This document shows positions 1 to 13,182 of a DNA stretch of 64,000 nt, piece after piece (position 1 is the stretch's first letter; every line of letters begins with the position of its first letter). A program made the position numbers and the translations under genes. Below the pieces are notes generated by a model, which ran no database searches, was not told where the DNA came from, and worked only from the letters and a program-made list of their open reading frames with translations. The DNA is from Siniperca chuatsi (taxonomy: Eukaryota > Chordata > Actinopteri > Centrarchiformes > Sinipercidae), in NCBI RefSeq assembly GCF_020085105.1, contig NC_058051.1, forward strand, positions 21,837,955 to 21,901,954, written 5' to 3'.

Positions 1-949
1 CTTAGTGCTCATTTCTAGCTCTGAAGCTTTTGGCATGGAATTTGCCCTTACTGAACGATATGCTGATAGCAACCTTTGTGGTGAAATCTTTTTACCTGGA
101 GAGGGGGGAGACGTGCTCATTTATTAAAGCAATTATAATAAAATTATACCAAACTAGCAACATACTATACCACTATGTTATAGTGTTAAAATCACATATA
201 GTATCATTTGAAGGTTTCATTTTTAACCGCTGTAATTACTTGTATTAATTCATTTTTTTATACTTAAACGCTGAGACACGCTTAAAGACTGTGACATGAA
301 TTGCAGAAGATGAAGAGGTTGTCAGTGAGAGAGTGGTGGCAGCACAAATGTCATACAGCTTGTCAGAAGAGTAGAGAGTGAGTTGACTCTTCTGTCACCC
401 TGCATATAATTCCAGTGATAATAACACCTAGCATAGCGTTCTCTCTCTAATTTCTGAACAGTGTTTTTAAAACCAATGGTTGTGTCATGACCTGTTCATA
501 TCGTCAACTCCCTTTGTCACTGCCAAAATAACCGCTTGTGGGATTTTATTTGACATTTGTTGAAGCAGACGCGGCATAACTTGTTTTTTGATTGATGGTA
601 TGGCACAGGCACAAATCTGACACTTAAACGCAAACTCATTTGACCCACACGCATAACCCAGAAACAAACTGAATATACATAAAGTATGATTTTTACCTTT
701 CAGTTCAAAGTTAACTGTGTCATGCTATCTGTTGAAATGTAATTGGGGAGATGGTTACAGGGTGAATTACTCTGTTCCTACATACGATCCATAACACTGT
801 TAACTGGGGATTAATTTCAATATGGCTACTATACCCCTTTATCCTTCCCTAAACATAAACCATTCATCAGTACACACACACACACACACGCATAGGATAT
901 AATATATATATAGAATTATTTTATATCAATCTTAATGTTGTGTTAATGT

Positions 950-1075
950 TCTTATAACTGTTATTGTGTGCTGTCCAAATATTTGGACAAATTATATTTT
1001 GATGCATTGGAAACATTGTTCTTGAAACTTTCATGCCAATAAAGCCCTTTGAATTGAATTCAATTGAAAAAGTGC
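950..1075 (+). repeat. LINE-type 3' tail (non-LTR retrotransposon fragment)
   Basis: The block ends in 'tgccaataaagccctttgaa' followed by imperfect GAATT units (gaattgaattcaattg). This is the usual 3' end of fish L2/Rex-like non-LTR elements, where a pentanucleotide repeat replaces poly(A). Only the 3' end is visible. The exact family cannot be assigned without a repeat library. Confidence 0.55.
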
Positions 1076-2312
1076 TGGTACTTCAGGCAGGACAGCAGGA
1101 AATAGGAAATATATGCACGCACCAAACAATATTTATAAAGACAGATGAACACCAAAAGACACAAGGGAGCATGAAAGCAACTCAAACTGTCAATTAATCA
1201 TGGAAATAACAAATTTTGAGTTGAATCTTTATCAATACAGCCAAGGGAGAATAAAAGGTTTTGTTATTACTGTAATAGACTGGGGCTACAATGAAATTTA
1301 TAGTTTGTAATCTGACTTTTAACCTAATATTTACTCTCTCTTTATTGTCTCTCTTTGGAAGGAAGTGCTGTGCCAAATTACAGTCTACAATGTTTGTCTT
1401 AATCGCCAATAAACTTGACAACTAGATTTTTTTTCTCATTGATTTCTCAGGTTTTGAATGTGCCATGCTGGGTGTTGTCCAATTACAGTTCTTTTCTGTT
1501 TTCTTGGGAAGTGATTTTATCAGGGCTGCTGGTAAATGGTTTCATATAGCTGCTGCTTAGAATTCCTCCCAGACTGATGTGTCATGCTTTCTTTGTTTTC
1601 CTGTGGTAGGCAAGCAAAGTTCATTCTCACCCTCCCGATGGAGCAATGTTGAGCCAGATTTCGACTCAGTAGATTTATGTCCATATGTTAAAGAAGGTTC
1701 ATACACTAGATTGTGCTAATTCCACTGTGCTCTGGTGGTCTACAATGCATATCTAATTAGAAAACGTGTTATCTTAATGTATATGTATCTCTTAATAAAT
1801 AATACCACCATATTACCACACCGCAGTTTTGTTTGAAACCTGTTAGCTTGTTTGCTATTGTCACAAACTACTGATCTGGAACATAACAAAAGTGAACACT
1901 TGCCTCTCAGTCTATCACAGGCAGTAAAACTGCAGTAAAAATGATAGATGGAATACTTTTCTAAATTCATCAACACATATGTGATGTATAAAAAGAAAAA
2001 AGAACAAAACAGTGCCTAAAGAACACTAATTGCTAATTATGTTGGGATAATTGCCCAAAACCAATTTGTCTGTCTGGCCTACAATAAAATGTTTTAAAGG
2101 AGTTACAAAGAGGGAATAACTAGTCCTCAGGCCTTGCAATTCTGACTGATCTGCCTAAAAGGCAAGTCTGGTCAAGTTTATTTGTTAATAGGATATCATG
2201 TACATGTCTCAATTGGCCTTACAGGAACCCAACAGCAACTATTCCCGACCCAACACAAGCTCACTAAAGTAAAGGTGAGCTGTAATGTAATGATTAAGTA
2301 ATTTTCAAGTAT

Positions 2313-2530
2313 TCAATAGCCGGACCGCGGGCCACATCCGGCCTAGAAGCTACCTCCGAGTGGCCCAGCATTCATAAATCTGATATGACAAAATAAGTAA
2401 ACTACATATATAGTGTATGGAAGTAGCTAACGAGGGACCCATCTCGCTTCCTCCTCATCTCTGTTGAGAGTTCCACATGCGCAGTACCGATCGGGCAGGA
2501 TGTTTACAGATGTAGCGACACCGCCAATCA
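2313..2530. mobile_element. hAT-like nonautonomous DNA transposon fragment
   Basis: The motif 'gccggaccgcgggccacatc' followed by cggcc resembles the end regions of hAT-Charlie type elements. A downstream block (about 2416-2497, 'atggaagtagcta' then 'tctctgttgagagtt' then 'atcgggca') recurs in degraded form at 39242-39288, which shows it is a dispersed repeat. Neither terminal inverted repeats nor an 8-bp target duplication could be fixed by eye, so the boundaries are approximate. Confidence 0.35.
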
Positions 2531-3343
2531 TATCTTTCACAAATCAACGTTTTCTCATATGACCTCTGACGCTTAGTAGCCTTTCAAAACATCTGACTAT
2601 TGATAGTCACAAATAGGGAAGTGCTCTACTGAAAATATGTCTCTGTCAATCTCTGCCCATCTACATTTCCTGGTTTTAAAATCTGGCCCAATTGAATTTG
2701 TAAACAAATAGCCCTGCTATAAGGTGTTGTATGAACAGTACATTGAAGCTGGTTACAGGCTTTGCAATACCTTGAGGGTTTATGGAAAGGCAAAGTGTTC
2801 AGTATTAAATAAATTCATACATTATGAAATGATCTAGTCTAATCTAATAGAATTAATATAATCATGCAATTGTGAAATAATCAAATACATTTTTAAACTC
2901 AGGTCATTATGATGAAATCGTAGTTCATCCCGCCAATTTTCACAATGACAAAGTTTATTGCAAGTCATTCAGACCAAAGCAAGAGTCAATGACATAACTG
3001 GCTGCGTCAGTGGGTTTTTTTTTTGACTGACAAAGACCCTGTGATGAAGGGTGGCATTAGAAAATAAAACAAAATAGTGTAAAATAAAAACAGACTTTGC
3101 AAAATTTAGAACAATGCTGGAATCAAATAGAAATGACCTGCAATAAACTGATATTGTGATAAGAAACTGGAAAAAATAACATTTCAGATCAAGCTCAATT
3201 TTATATATTTATCTTTACTATATATTCATATCATATAATATAAATATATAACATTATATATAATACATTGTAATATTATATACTGTATTTTATATCTTGT
3301 CTGTATTTATTCACATAAACATTTATGTCATAATATTTTACTG

Positions 3344-3565
3344 TTGAACAGTTTGGGTGTCCATAGTGGCTATAAGCTAACTACTTTTAAAGCACTTGTG
3401 AAAACCCACTCATTTTTAAAAAAGCTTTATTTAGATGAACTCTTTCTTATGTGCTTTCATGTGTATTTTACAGTTTGTATTTTGACTGTGTTTTTGTGTG
3501 TTTGCACCACTGCGAAGCACTTTGTAACCTTGTTTGGAAAAGGAGCTGTTTAAATAAAGATAGTG
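3344..3565 (+). repeat. LINE C-terminal/3' UTR fragment (L2-like)
   Basis: A short frame reads YKLTTFKALVKTH, resembling the 'FK..LKTHLF' motif near the C-terminus of fish L2/CR1-like reverse transcriptase ORFs. It is followed by 'gcgaagcactttgtaacctt' and 'aaataaag', a common L2-type 3' tail. The element is heavily 5' truncated. Confidence 0.6.
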
Positions 3566-3881
3566 ATCATTATTACATTCTGTACCATACAGTAAAATAA
3601 AACCGTATTATCATCATATTTCTGTAACAGAACAAAAAATATTAATGCATGTTCACACGCACACACAGTACTTTATACACACCCATCTGCTATGAAGGTT
3701 TCTTAACTTAAAGGCTGAACTTAAGCTTCATGTGACAGAATTCATTATGACACAGGCCCTCCCACTAACAGGTATACTGCAGCCAGAACCCGCATTGGCA
3801 TGCCTTTATTCAGGTGCATTCAATGAATAGTCTATTATCTAAGGGACTAACTTCTGTAATGACACATAATCTGGATATACT

Positions 3882-6800
3882 ATGGAGACAATACACCTCA
3901 TTCTTTTTATGTTGCTGGTAAGAATTTTTCTTAGGTAGGCAGTCTTTCTGGACAGAAGCGTTAAAAATATTTCAGACAATGCTTACTTGATGCTTACTTC
4001 TGCCGTAGATTCCAGCACGATTGATTGTTTTTAGAAACTATGTTTTCATCCAACTGATACTAAAAACATGAATGAGGGCTAACAGATTTATTATTTTAAC
4101 ATATCATCATAACAACATTTTCTATCAGTAACCAAGAATTGACAGAACAATATACAAATTAAATGGGAGTTAAAAATTACAGGTATATAATTTTTTCTGG
4201 TGGTCAACGATCAGAACAGCTATAAAATTAAGACAATTTGGAAATTACAAATTAAATATTTAACAGTCATAAATAGCCACCGTAAATAATAGGTCTCGCT
4301 GAACTGGCCTGAGTGTGCACTGCTGTCTGTCACTGTGTGTTGTTACTGTGTGTTGTTGTCTGATGAATACAGTGCTGTGGAAAGGAATTCCCCCTTGGAC
4401 ACAATAAAGTTAAGTTTAATGACAACCAGTGCAGGTGCAGGTTATGTCTGTCAAAATGATAGATTACCGTCTCGTCCCTTTGATCTATACAGTAATTTTC
4501 TGGAAAAGGTGTTATGCGCACAAACTGAGTGACTTGTTTAACATCATGTTAAGAGTTTAATAATATTTTAAGTATTTGTAAAAGTTCATCATAATATACA
4601 AAAAAAATGTATGTAATGCAATCCAATGTAAGTCATATAATGTAATGTTTTTGCAGTGTTTAGGAGTCCACAGGTCATCTTCAGAGATTTTGCAGCGACA
4701 AAAAAGAAACTGGATCATTGAGTCCTTTCAGATTGATGAAGGCTATGAAGGTCCTTTCCCATATTCACTGGGCACAGTGAGTATCCACGCAGAGTCACAA
4801 TGCATGGATATGAATAGTATATGACAATATGCTGGAAGATCATTACAAAATTCGCTGTTGTTGTGTTTTGACTCTCCACAGATTAAAGTTGAGAAGGACC
4901 TCACCCTTTTCAAGATACATGGTCAAGGTGTTGATGAGGAACCCAAAGACATATTAAAAATAAACGAAACCACAGGAATGATTACTGTCCATGGCCCTGT
5001 GGACTATGAGAAATTCAATTTTTTTAAGGTTAGTATAAAACAGCATTATTACTATGATCTCCTGGAAAGCAAAGGATGTTTGTGTGTGTGAGTGAGTGAG
5101 TGTGCTTGGAGTGTGGCGCATGGTGGAGGGTTTAATTATTTCACAATTCTTGCCTTTCCATTACAGCTAATGTTTCAGGCATATGATAAAGAAAAACATT
5201 TATTAGACACGCAGCTGGGCATTGAGATACAGATTATAGACGCAAATGACAACCCTCCAAAGTTTGACTCTGAAAGGTACGTGATCAGCATAAAAGAGTC
5301 AACATCACAAGGTAACTTGCTCATTTTTAACAATTTACTGCTTATCATTTACATTAAATAAAATTTAATTAATAAAAAAATAAATAAAACAAACAACTCC
5401 TTTCTTCTGATACTGACAGGCATTGAAGTGGTTACCATTAAGGCAAGCGATGAAGACACTAAGAACAATGGTATATTTGATTTAAAAATATTCTCAGTCA
5501 CTCCTGAACCACATGACCTGCAGTTCTACTTAACCCAGAGCACTGATTCTCAAACTGGAACCATCTCATTTAAAGGGTGTTTGGACCATGAGGTGAGAAG
5601 ACTCATTGCTTGATGGCATAATTCTGAAATCAAAAATATCAAATCTGTTGATCTTGGAACTTCCAACTCCTTAAATTTGAATAATATGGCCAAATCAAAT
5701 AGGTTTGATTTAAACATTTTTTGACTGACTGTTTAACAAATCAGAAAGCAGAGAAATACACCATTATAGTGGAGGCCAAAGACCGTGGAGGAAAAAAACA
5801 GCTCTCCGGCTACTGCACCGTCATTATCAACATAGAAGATGGAAATAACCACCTTCCTACAATCACAGGAGAAACAGTGAGCAATTACTTCCTTCAATTA
5901 CCTCGAGGAAGGCAATGACAGTTGTCTATAATACAATAGTCTCTTTTCATAATAAGTTTGATATATTTTTTACCCCAGGGTCAATCGAGAGTGAAAGAAG
6001 GAGAGGAAAATGTTCTTGTTTCACGTCTGCAAGTTAGAGATGAAGACACCAAAGGTACAGCAGCCTGGAGAGCGAAGTATCAAATCCAAGGAGACACAAA
6101 CAACAACTTCAGAATCACTACTGATCCTGAGACAAACGAGGGACTACTGTACGTAGAAAAGGTATTTAGTCTTTGATCATACAGTAGATGGATCTTTTCA
6201 AGCTACAGTCCAATAATTATTTGGTGAAAATACACAAAACAATGAAACCACATTTTTAGAAAAAATGCAGTGCACCACCAACCTCAGTGCAGTATCTGGA
6301 CTAGTTGATACCTGCCCTTCAGATATCATGCAGTATTAATAATATCTACATCCTGCACATCCACAACAACTATGCTCCACTGTACCTTTCTTTAAAACAT
6401 TTATGCAACCACTTCAACCTCTGGCTTTTCCTTCAGACATTAAAACACCCTTTGCAAAACAAAAAGTTTTTATGCAAAGTATTTTGGCCTCTTTGAGGAG
6501 ATGAACTGCACCAGCAGTGCTCACAAATGCTAAAGAGAGTGAGACTTAAATTGATATACTTGAATACTATAGGGATTTTAACCACTGACTACCTGATTAT
6601 GATAAACTTTATGGCTCTTAAAAAGCCCTGTGATGTACAGTATGATGTGAAGACGGTGTAGTCCCTCATTCGTCCAGGAGTGTTCTATCGTAGAAAAGGA
6701 CGTTTCGGCTCCCATCCGGAACCAATTGAGAATGACTTCCGGATGGGAGCCGAAACGTCTTGATTCTGAAAACAGTGTCCAGATGACTACGACTGAAACC

Positions 6801-9800
6801 TTTTCTACGATAGTATGATGTGAAGTTACATTATGGCATGAATTTCATTATTTGTCTTCAAACCAATATTCAATCTTTACTTCTTTTACAGCATCTGGAC
6901 TATGAAGACGGTCCTCTGAAGAATGTGACTATCAGTGTAGAGAATGAGATCCCCTATCACACATGCAAAGTGGTGAGTCGCAGAACCACTGGTCTTTGGG
7001 AAGTAGTCACTATGAGTGGTGGTGCGACTGGAACAGAGACACTAGGTCTGTCCACCCGCCGATTGACAGTGACTGTAGAGGATGTCAATGAGCCGCCAGT
7101 CTTCGACAAACCTAACAAACAAGTTACACTGGGTGAGAATGTTGAGCCGGGACAGTATCTGGAGACATTTACAGCTAGAGACCCTGACGTCACCAGTGAA
7201 AACACATTTGTGTAAGTCATGAAGACACTAGCTACATGTCCATCCTACAGGACAACAACATTCTACATTAGTATGTCAATAGAGAACTTGAAAATGTCAA
7301 ACACAACACGTGTGTGTTTCAGATACATAAAAGGAGAGGATCCAGCTCATTGGATTACAGTGGACCCCATGACTGGAAACATAACCACATCAAATATCAC
7401 AGACCGAGAGTCACCCTTTGTGAAAGACAATATCTACAAGGTCACAATATATGCTGTTGACAATGGTATGATATGGAGTTGTTTTTACATTTATGAGCAA
7501 TCACAATTTCTTTATCACATTACTGAAAATGCACAACATGTGTTTTTGGTCACCAGGTAAACCTCCAATGACAAGTACTGCAACCCTCAACATCCATATT
7601 ACCGATGAGAATGACAATGCTCCATCCCTGGCTGTAAGCACAATTGACATGTGTCAATCTGATGAATCCTCTCTGGCCAACATCACAGCCTGGGACTTGG
7701 ATAAAGAGCCCTACGGTGGACCTTTTCGCTTTGCGCTCCTTGGAGAAAAGGGCAAGTGGAAGGTTGACCCTGAACAAGGTGAGCTCTAGTTCTGACAACT
7801 CCTTTGGGATTCAAACGTAGCCAAGATCATATCACTCGTGCAAATAATGTCACCGCTATCAAATCAAACGCTAAGTCTAGTTTATATGCTATGTCAGAAT
7901 GAACAATGACAATTCATTTTGGATGTCTAGGGTATTCAGTCAACCTGGTGAAAGAGGACACAGTTCATTCTGGACACTTTGAGTTGTTGTTGAAGGTGTC
8001 TGACCTTCAGGGCAAGACCGCTGTCCACAACCTGTCAGTTACTGTGTGTAACTGCTTAGACACAGCAAGGCCAAACTGTCGCTACCGCAAAGCTACTGGC
8101 TCTGCAGTAGGAGGAGGAGCATTTGGGATAATTTTTTTCAGCATGCTACTGCTTGCAGGTAAGATGTATGTATGTCTTATTCACTGTGAATAAGATTGCC
8201 TTATTGTTTAGTTTAAAAGTTGAACTTGTTTTAATTAAAATATGTATAAAGTATATAATATAATAGTAAATATATAAAAACATACAACTTAGTTTCACAG
8301 TTAATTAATTTAGAAGATAGTGTTTAAGTTTAATTATATTTTGGTCATGAGTCCTTCCTCAGGTAAAAGATTAAATAGCCTCATTTAGGACATAACACTG
8401 TATGATTTGATCTGTGTGTGTGGTCTTTGTATCCCAGCTACGCTACTTTTGGCTTTTCTGGTGTCATGTAAGAAACAGACCATAGTAATCCCAGATGAAG
8501 GATCAGGACAACACCTGATGAGCTTTAACACTGAGAATCCGGGAACTGACTGCAAAGTAAATACTTTCATTACAAAATTACCTATACTTGGTAATTACTA
8601 CAGGCTAATGTAAACACACACACACAAATACACATTTGTTTCAATTTGTTGTTTTTCATTTTCTTCAAGTCTAAGTTAAAGTTAAAGGCTTATTAAATTC
8701 ATTTTTTTAAAGTAAGTGTTAAAAAGCCCTGTTAACAACTGGAAAGTAAGGTCATTTTTTTGTCTGAGTCTTAAGAGGTGTTCATCCTACAGCAGTAGTA
8801 TTGTACATATGAATATAATGGACATATAACTGTGACTTGTTGCTGTAAAAACTTAAGACCGTATTTAAATTTTCAACAGGTGGCTTTTGAGCCATTAAAC
8901 CAAGGATACAGAAAGAATGGGAAACAAATCCAAACAATATCTCAATTTTCAGCTTTAAAGCTTAAGCAAGTAAGTGATGTAAAATATACATTAATTTAAT
9001 AACAAGCATAAAAAGCACACTTTTCTTGATATGTTATGCATCATAACAAATAGGCACTAATTAAATGTTTTTTAGTTACTTATGTGTGGTAATGACTTGA
9101 CTTGAAATGGCTTTTTTGCAGTCATTTGCTAACACAACAACTGCTGCAGTGCAACAAGCCCATTCAGAGCACGCCATATCCCAAACTGAACAACAACAAA
9201 GGAACAATTTGCACTGGGTACAGAAATTATTATTATTGTAATTATTTTGTCAAAAATGGCACCATGCTCTAGATTAAAGGATGTGTCTTGTGATATTCTA
9301 TATTCTTTCATTGTCAACAAATCCATTGAAAAGACCAAAACCAGCAATTAATTGATACTACTAACAAGTACTGTCTGCTAAGCCTGATATATCTTGTTCA
9401 TCTGTGCCACATTGTTTTTATTTACTATATATTTTTTAGTAAGAACAAATGAGCTTTGTTGACAACTAGAAAAATATATAATATATTGCAAGCCTTATCC
9501 TTTAACATTTTTCTCATGTATAGCAACTAATGGACACTAATTAAAATTATTTTGAAAGTGAGGTGCTTGACATGTTTTTTCCCTCAGTTGATAACTGACT
9601 CAGTAAATGAAGCATCCCAAGCCTGCTCAGAATGGTCCCAGTTCCAAAGAAAAAGCTTAATGGAACAAAGGTTTACACGTGGGAACTCTATGCGCTGGGT
9701 ACTGAAATTATTATTATTATCACTATTATTATTATTATTGAATCTAAGTAATGCTATCCAGTTTAAAGAGGTAGATGTCAAGAATTTTATTGAGCCATGA

Positions 9801-10580
9801 CATTTTGCAGTTCATTAAATTCTACCATATTTAAAATGTTGCCATAATGTATAGTATTAACCACTGAAATGCTTGATTTTCCAGTCCATGGGTGCATCAT
9901 CAACCATGAAAATGACACATCAGCACAGAAACTCTATGCGTGGGGTACTGCAATCTACACTACTATGAGCACTTTTCCTGTGAAATGCTCCATTTTATGT
10001 TTTATATCCATAGAGTTGAACTCTGAAATTTTATGTTGGACTTCTGATGTTATTTAAAACAACAGAATTCATGCAACTATCTCCCTCTGATTTCCCAGAG
10101 TTGGGTGGGACACAGAAAATATTCAGCAGATCAAGAGATTGGTGTAATCAAACATGGAATTCTGCTCAAAGTACTAAATACGGTAATGACAGGAATTTAA
10201 TCAATCCTACAAAGCTAGGGTAATTCTGTTTCTTTAAAAAAAAAAAAAAAAAAAAAAAACATATTCTCCTTTTCCTTGTTCCCCTCTGTATACTGCAGAT
10301 GCTGTACACTCTGCAGGCACCAGGAGAGGAGCTGGGTGATTATGCTCCTCATGTGTATGCTGAGGAGGGAGACATGGAGACCAAATATGAGCTTGATGCC
10401 ATCTCCATCCCTGATATTTCCTTTGACCCGGACTTGGACCTGGACCTGAATTTCAAGTTCAATACTCTGGCCTCAGTCTGCATGCCGGGTGAAAGCAATG
10501 CCTACAGTACAGAAACCTCCTGTGTAATGGCAAAAACAGCTTCTCTGATCCAAGTGGAAAGGCAAAAAACTAAAATCTAA
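3882..10580 (+). CDS. cdh26: Cadherin-26-like classical-type cadherin, 18 exons
   Basis: Calcium-dependent adhesion receptor of the plasma membrane. Coding exons: 3882-3917, 4657-4776, 4882-5028, 5167-5311, 5420-5592, 5745-5876, 5979-6161, 6892-7211, 7323-7465, 7557-7778, 7931-8158, 8438-8556, 8880-8969, 9122-9217, 9588-9698, 9885-9944, 10099-10182, 10299-10580. All introns are GT-AG and the phases match (about 896 aa). Exon 1 encodes a signal peptide (METIHLILFMLL). A very short propeptide ends in the furin site RQKR (residues 26-29), leaving Trp as mature residue 2, as in strand-swapping cadherins. Calcium motifs DANDNPP, DVNEPPVF and DENDNAP mark five EC repeats. A membrane segment lies at about 600-626. 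The tail ends with YELDAISIPD and FKFNTLASVC, typical of the CDH26 catenin-binding end. Tail exons 14-16 look tandemly duplicated. Assignment to cdh26 rather than another teleost paralogue rests on the tail and on synteny. Confidence 0.9.
6651..6811 (-). repeat. Inverted-type retroposon-like repeat, copy 1 (cadherin intron 7)
   Basis: This repeat is flanked by the direct repeat agtatgatgtgaag (starting at 6639 and 6812), a 12-14 bp target-site duplication. On the + strand it starts with agacggtgtagtccctcatt, contains the palindromic arms 'acgtttcggctcccatccgg' and its reverse complement, and ends at ctacgat. Related copies occur at 25895-26019 and 62762-62895. The family was not recognised. 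Confidence 0.75.
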
Positions 10581-11144
10581 AGTCTCTTTGTCTACTTTGT
10601 GATAGATGTAAAATAGAAGAAGGGAAACTTTATTTATTTTGGGATTGGACAGTGCTACTCTCATTTTGGTAAAATATTTTTTGTATGTTTCTATTGTACA
10701 CAGCAGGACTACCTTTCTTGACTTAGACTCTTTTTGGATGTTTAGTATTCTCTCATACAAGCAATGTTGATGTGGGATAGGGAATTAGCCAAAACACTTA
10801 TTCTTACAGACTGGAAAGCAAGTAATAGTTTCTGATATACAAATATGGAAAATACTTTTAACAACTGTAATTCTTGGACTAAATTGGAAAAATCTTGGGC
10901 ATCTCTACTGCAATACCTGAAGACAAACTGAATGTATACATTTTCATTCGTGGCTTTTTGATGATCATTGTGTGTTCAAAGCCAGGCGCTAAGACTAGGA
11001 TAGTGTCGGAGGATGACGTTGTTATGTTCATTTACCATTATAAGACAGGGGACTACATTGTCTAGAGGTCACAAAGAGTCAAGAAGGCTTACACAGAAAT
11101 AATTAAATATGAATGTTGATCAAAACTGCACTGATTTTATCTGT

Positions 11145-11150
11145 AATAAA
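11145..11150 (+). terminator. Candidate poly(A) signal of the cadherin gene
   Basis: AATAAA lies about 565 bp after the cadherin stop codon, in AT-rich sequence with no earlier perfect hexamer noticed. The assignment rests on position and motif only. Confidence 0.4.
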
Positions 11151-12267
11151 TAACAACAAGCACACAGAGTAAGAGAAAGGAGACAACATGTCTCATAATG
11201 CGAAGTAATCAGGAAAAGGGCCGCCTATCACATTTATCTTCAGTTAAATTTGGTTTGTTTAGCCCTTTAATTCACACAGAAGTCCATGTCACATAATCCT
11301 CACATAATTTTGAGCAATCCACATATCTATTTAGTTCTTTGTTACCTCTTTTTTGGTTAAAAGATTAATGTGATTACTGTGTTGAAACTGTATTGCATAA
11401 CATGAAAAACACAAAACATTTGTTAAAAACAGGCCTAGGCAAGCAGAGTTTAGTCGTACTGCTAAGGAGACTTTCGTTAGCAACCGAAACTTTTCACCCT
11501 GTATGATCTTCTATCCACAAAAGTTTTCAAGTACAGTGGGTCGTAAATAGGAAATCAATTAAATTTAGGGCAACAATTTCCTGATGTTGGGCAATGCTCT
11601 CTTTCATAGAACAAGAGATGTCAAATGTGACACAGAATGGATTTAATGGTTATGTACAGTAGCTGGGTAGGTATGTAGGGTCATTGTATGAGGAAATGGA
11701 ACAGCATTTACAATGAAGACTGGGTATTATGGGAAAGCTTTAGAAAAGTCAAAACTTGACTTGAAGTCTTTTTGATATGGTGTATGTCAGAAATGTCTGT
11801 TTCTTTTACTACAGGTTACACTGAATATTGATAGACTGATGATCTACAGTAATGAAAGGGTGGGTGTTTCACTGTTCTTTGGAATTAAGATTTATTTTAC
11901 TATAATTTTTTTCATGCATTGTTTTAGCCATTGCTATAGTTACATAATACTGAACAAGTCATTTACTCACTGCGAGTCCATTACAAACTGTCAAAAAACT
12001 GTGGCAAAAACTGAACTGCTTTGTTAATGTGAACATCTGAAATACGCAGGTGTGTCATTGTGTAACTATCGTATGACAATTACTGGTGCAGCTCATGAGC
12101 CATAATTCCATGGTAATTCCAGTGAACCATTACCAGCTTGTCAAGCCGGTTTTGTGTTTCTTGTTTGGACTGTTAATAAAAAAAGGAGTGTGTATTTGTG
12201 TATCCTGTGGGTGTGTGTGTGTACATGCATAAACCTCTGTGTAGGTACATAGCCACGTCTTAAGGAA

Positions 12268-12268
12268 T

Positions 12269-12338
<70 letters not shown>
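12268..12338. repeat. (AT)n microsatellite
   Basis: An uninterrupted run of about 35 AT dinucleotides is seen directly. It is likely length-polymorphic and prone to assembly error. Confidence 0.95.
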
Positions 12339-12340
<2 letters not shown>

Positions 12341-12504
12341 TTCAAAGGATGATGTTAACCGGCCTTATTTCATTTTATTTCCGTCAAATGTTTGACATAT
12401 AAAATATATAATGCATAGATGCAGTTATGAGTGGCCACAGAGAAGAAGTCAACCTTGATACTTGATACTTTGATACTTAAACATACTTTTACACTTACAG
12501 CCAT

Positions 12505-12531
12505 GTACTGTACTGTACTGTACTGTACTGT
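12505..12531. repeat. GTACT pentanucleotide tandem repeat
   Basis: Five consecutive tactg/gtact units are seen directly. This is a short pentameric microsatellite. Confidence 0.9.
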
Positions 12532-12718
12532 GACGACCCTCCGCCTTGTCTGCCTGTTACTTGGTTTGTGTGGCTGCTTTCCTTGCAGGTACTGGAGATG
12601 GGCGTGGCAGGGGGTCATCAGCAAAACTGGCAACACTTGTGCCCCGTGTGCCAGGGCTCCTTTCAAAAAAATCCGTTTGGTACAAAGCTGATGTTACCAA
12701 TTACACTTGCCACTGTTT

Positions 12719-12750
12719 TGACGCATGCAACTGCTTGGTTGCATGCGTCA
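12719..12750. repeat. Perfect 13-bp inverted repeat (hairpin)
   Basis: The arms tgacgcatgcaac and gttgcatgcgtca flank a 6-nt loop (tgcttg). The stem is perfect. It may be the end of a small foldback element or chance, as no target duplication was identified. Confidence 0.8.
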
Positions 12751-13049
12751 TGGCTGTGTGGCCCGGTTTGTGAGAGTACACAAACATATGTCTACCTACT
12801 GTATACATCTGATGCCATTAATTACAGTAACTGTATTAGGCCTAACTTCTCAAAATAATTATTTTATCAATCTGTTTTCTATGAAATACTGACTCCTTGT
12901 GGTTTCAATATGGCAAATGAAGATATACTGTATATTTAAGGTTCTCTAAATGGGAGTGACACTCACCTTATGAGTTCACAAATCTGGAACTGCTATATGG
13001 ACAGTGAATACATTGTTGACTTTCCTAACCCATATTACATTATTGCGGA

Positions 13050-13182
13050 CTTATTTTATTATTATTTCTATTTCTATTCTATTAGTACTTCTATTCCTGT
13101 GTGCACTGACGTGACAGTGAGCAACTGTAACGAAAGAGTTGCCCCTCGGGGATCAATAAAGTATTTCTGATTCTGATTATTT
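13050..13182 (+). repeat. LINE 3' tail (teleost non-LTR element)
   Basis: The stretch 'gcccctcggggatcaataaa' followed by gtatttctgattctgatt is the familiar 3' end of a common fish LINE, with an ATTCTG-type terminal repeat. Only the 3' end is present. Confidence 0.65.

Larger units (their letters stand above)
1..3881. other. Intergenic flank upstream of the cadherin gene
   Basis: No coding exon with usable splice signals or family resemblance was found here. The stretch is AT-rich and contains a short CA tract near 879-893, LINE 3' tails near 950-1075 and 3344-3565, a hAT-like fragment near 2313-2530 and a very AT-rich block at 3190-3300. The remaining sequence shows nothing identifiable. Confidence 0.6.

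Noticed and set aside
12370-12858. Cluster of overlapping frames on both strands
   Set aside because: They overlap in several phases, include a pentamer repeat, and have no splice partners or recognisable family.
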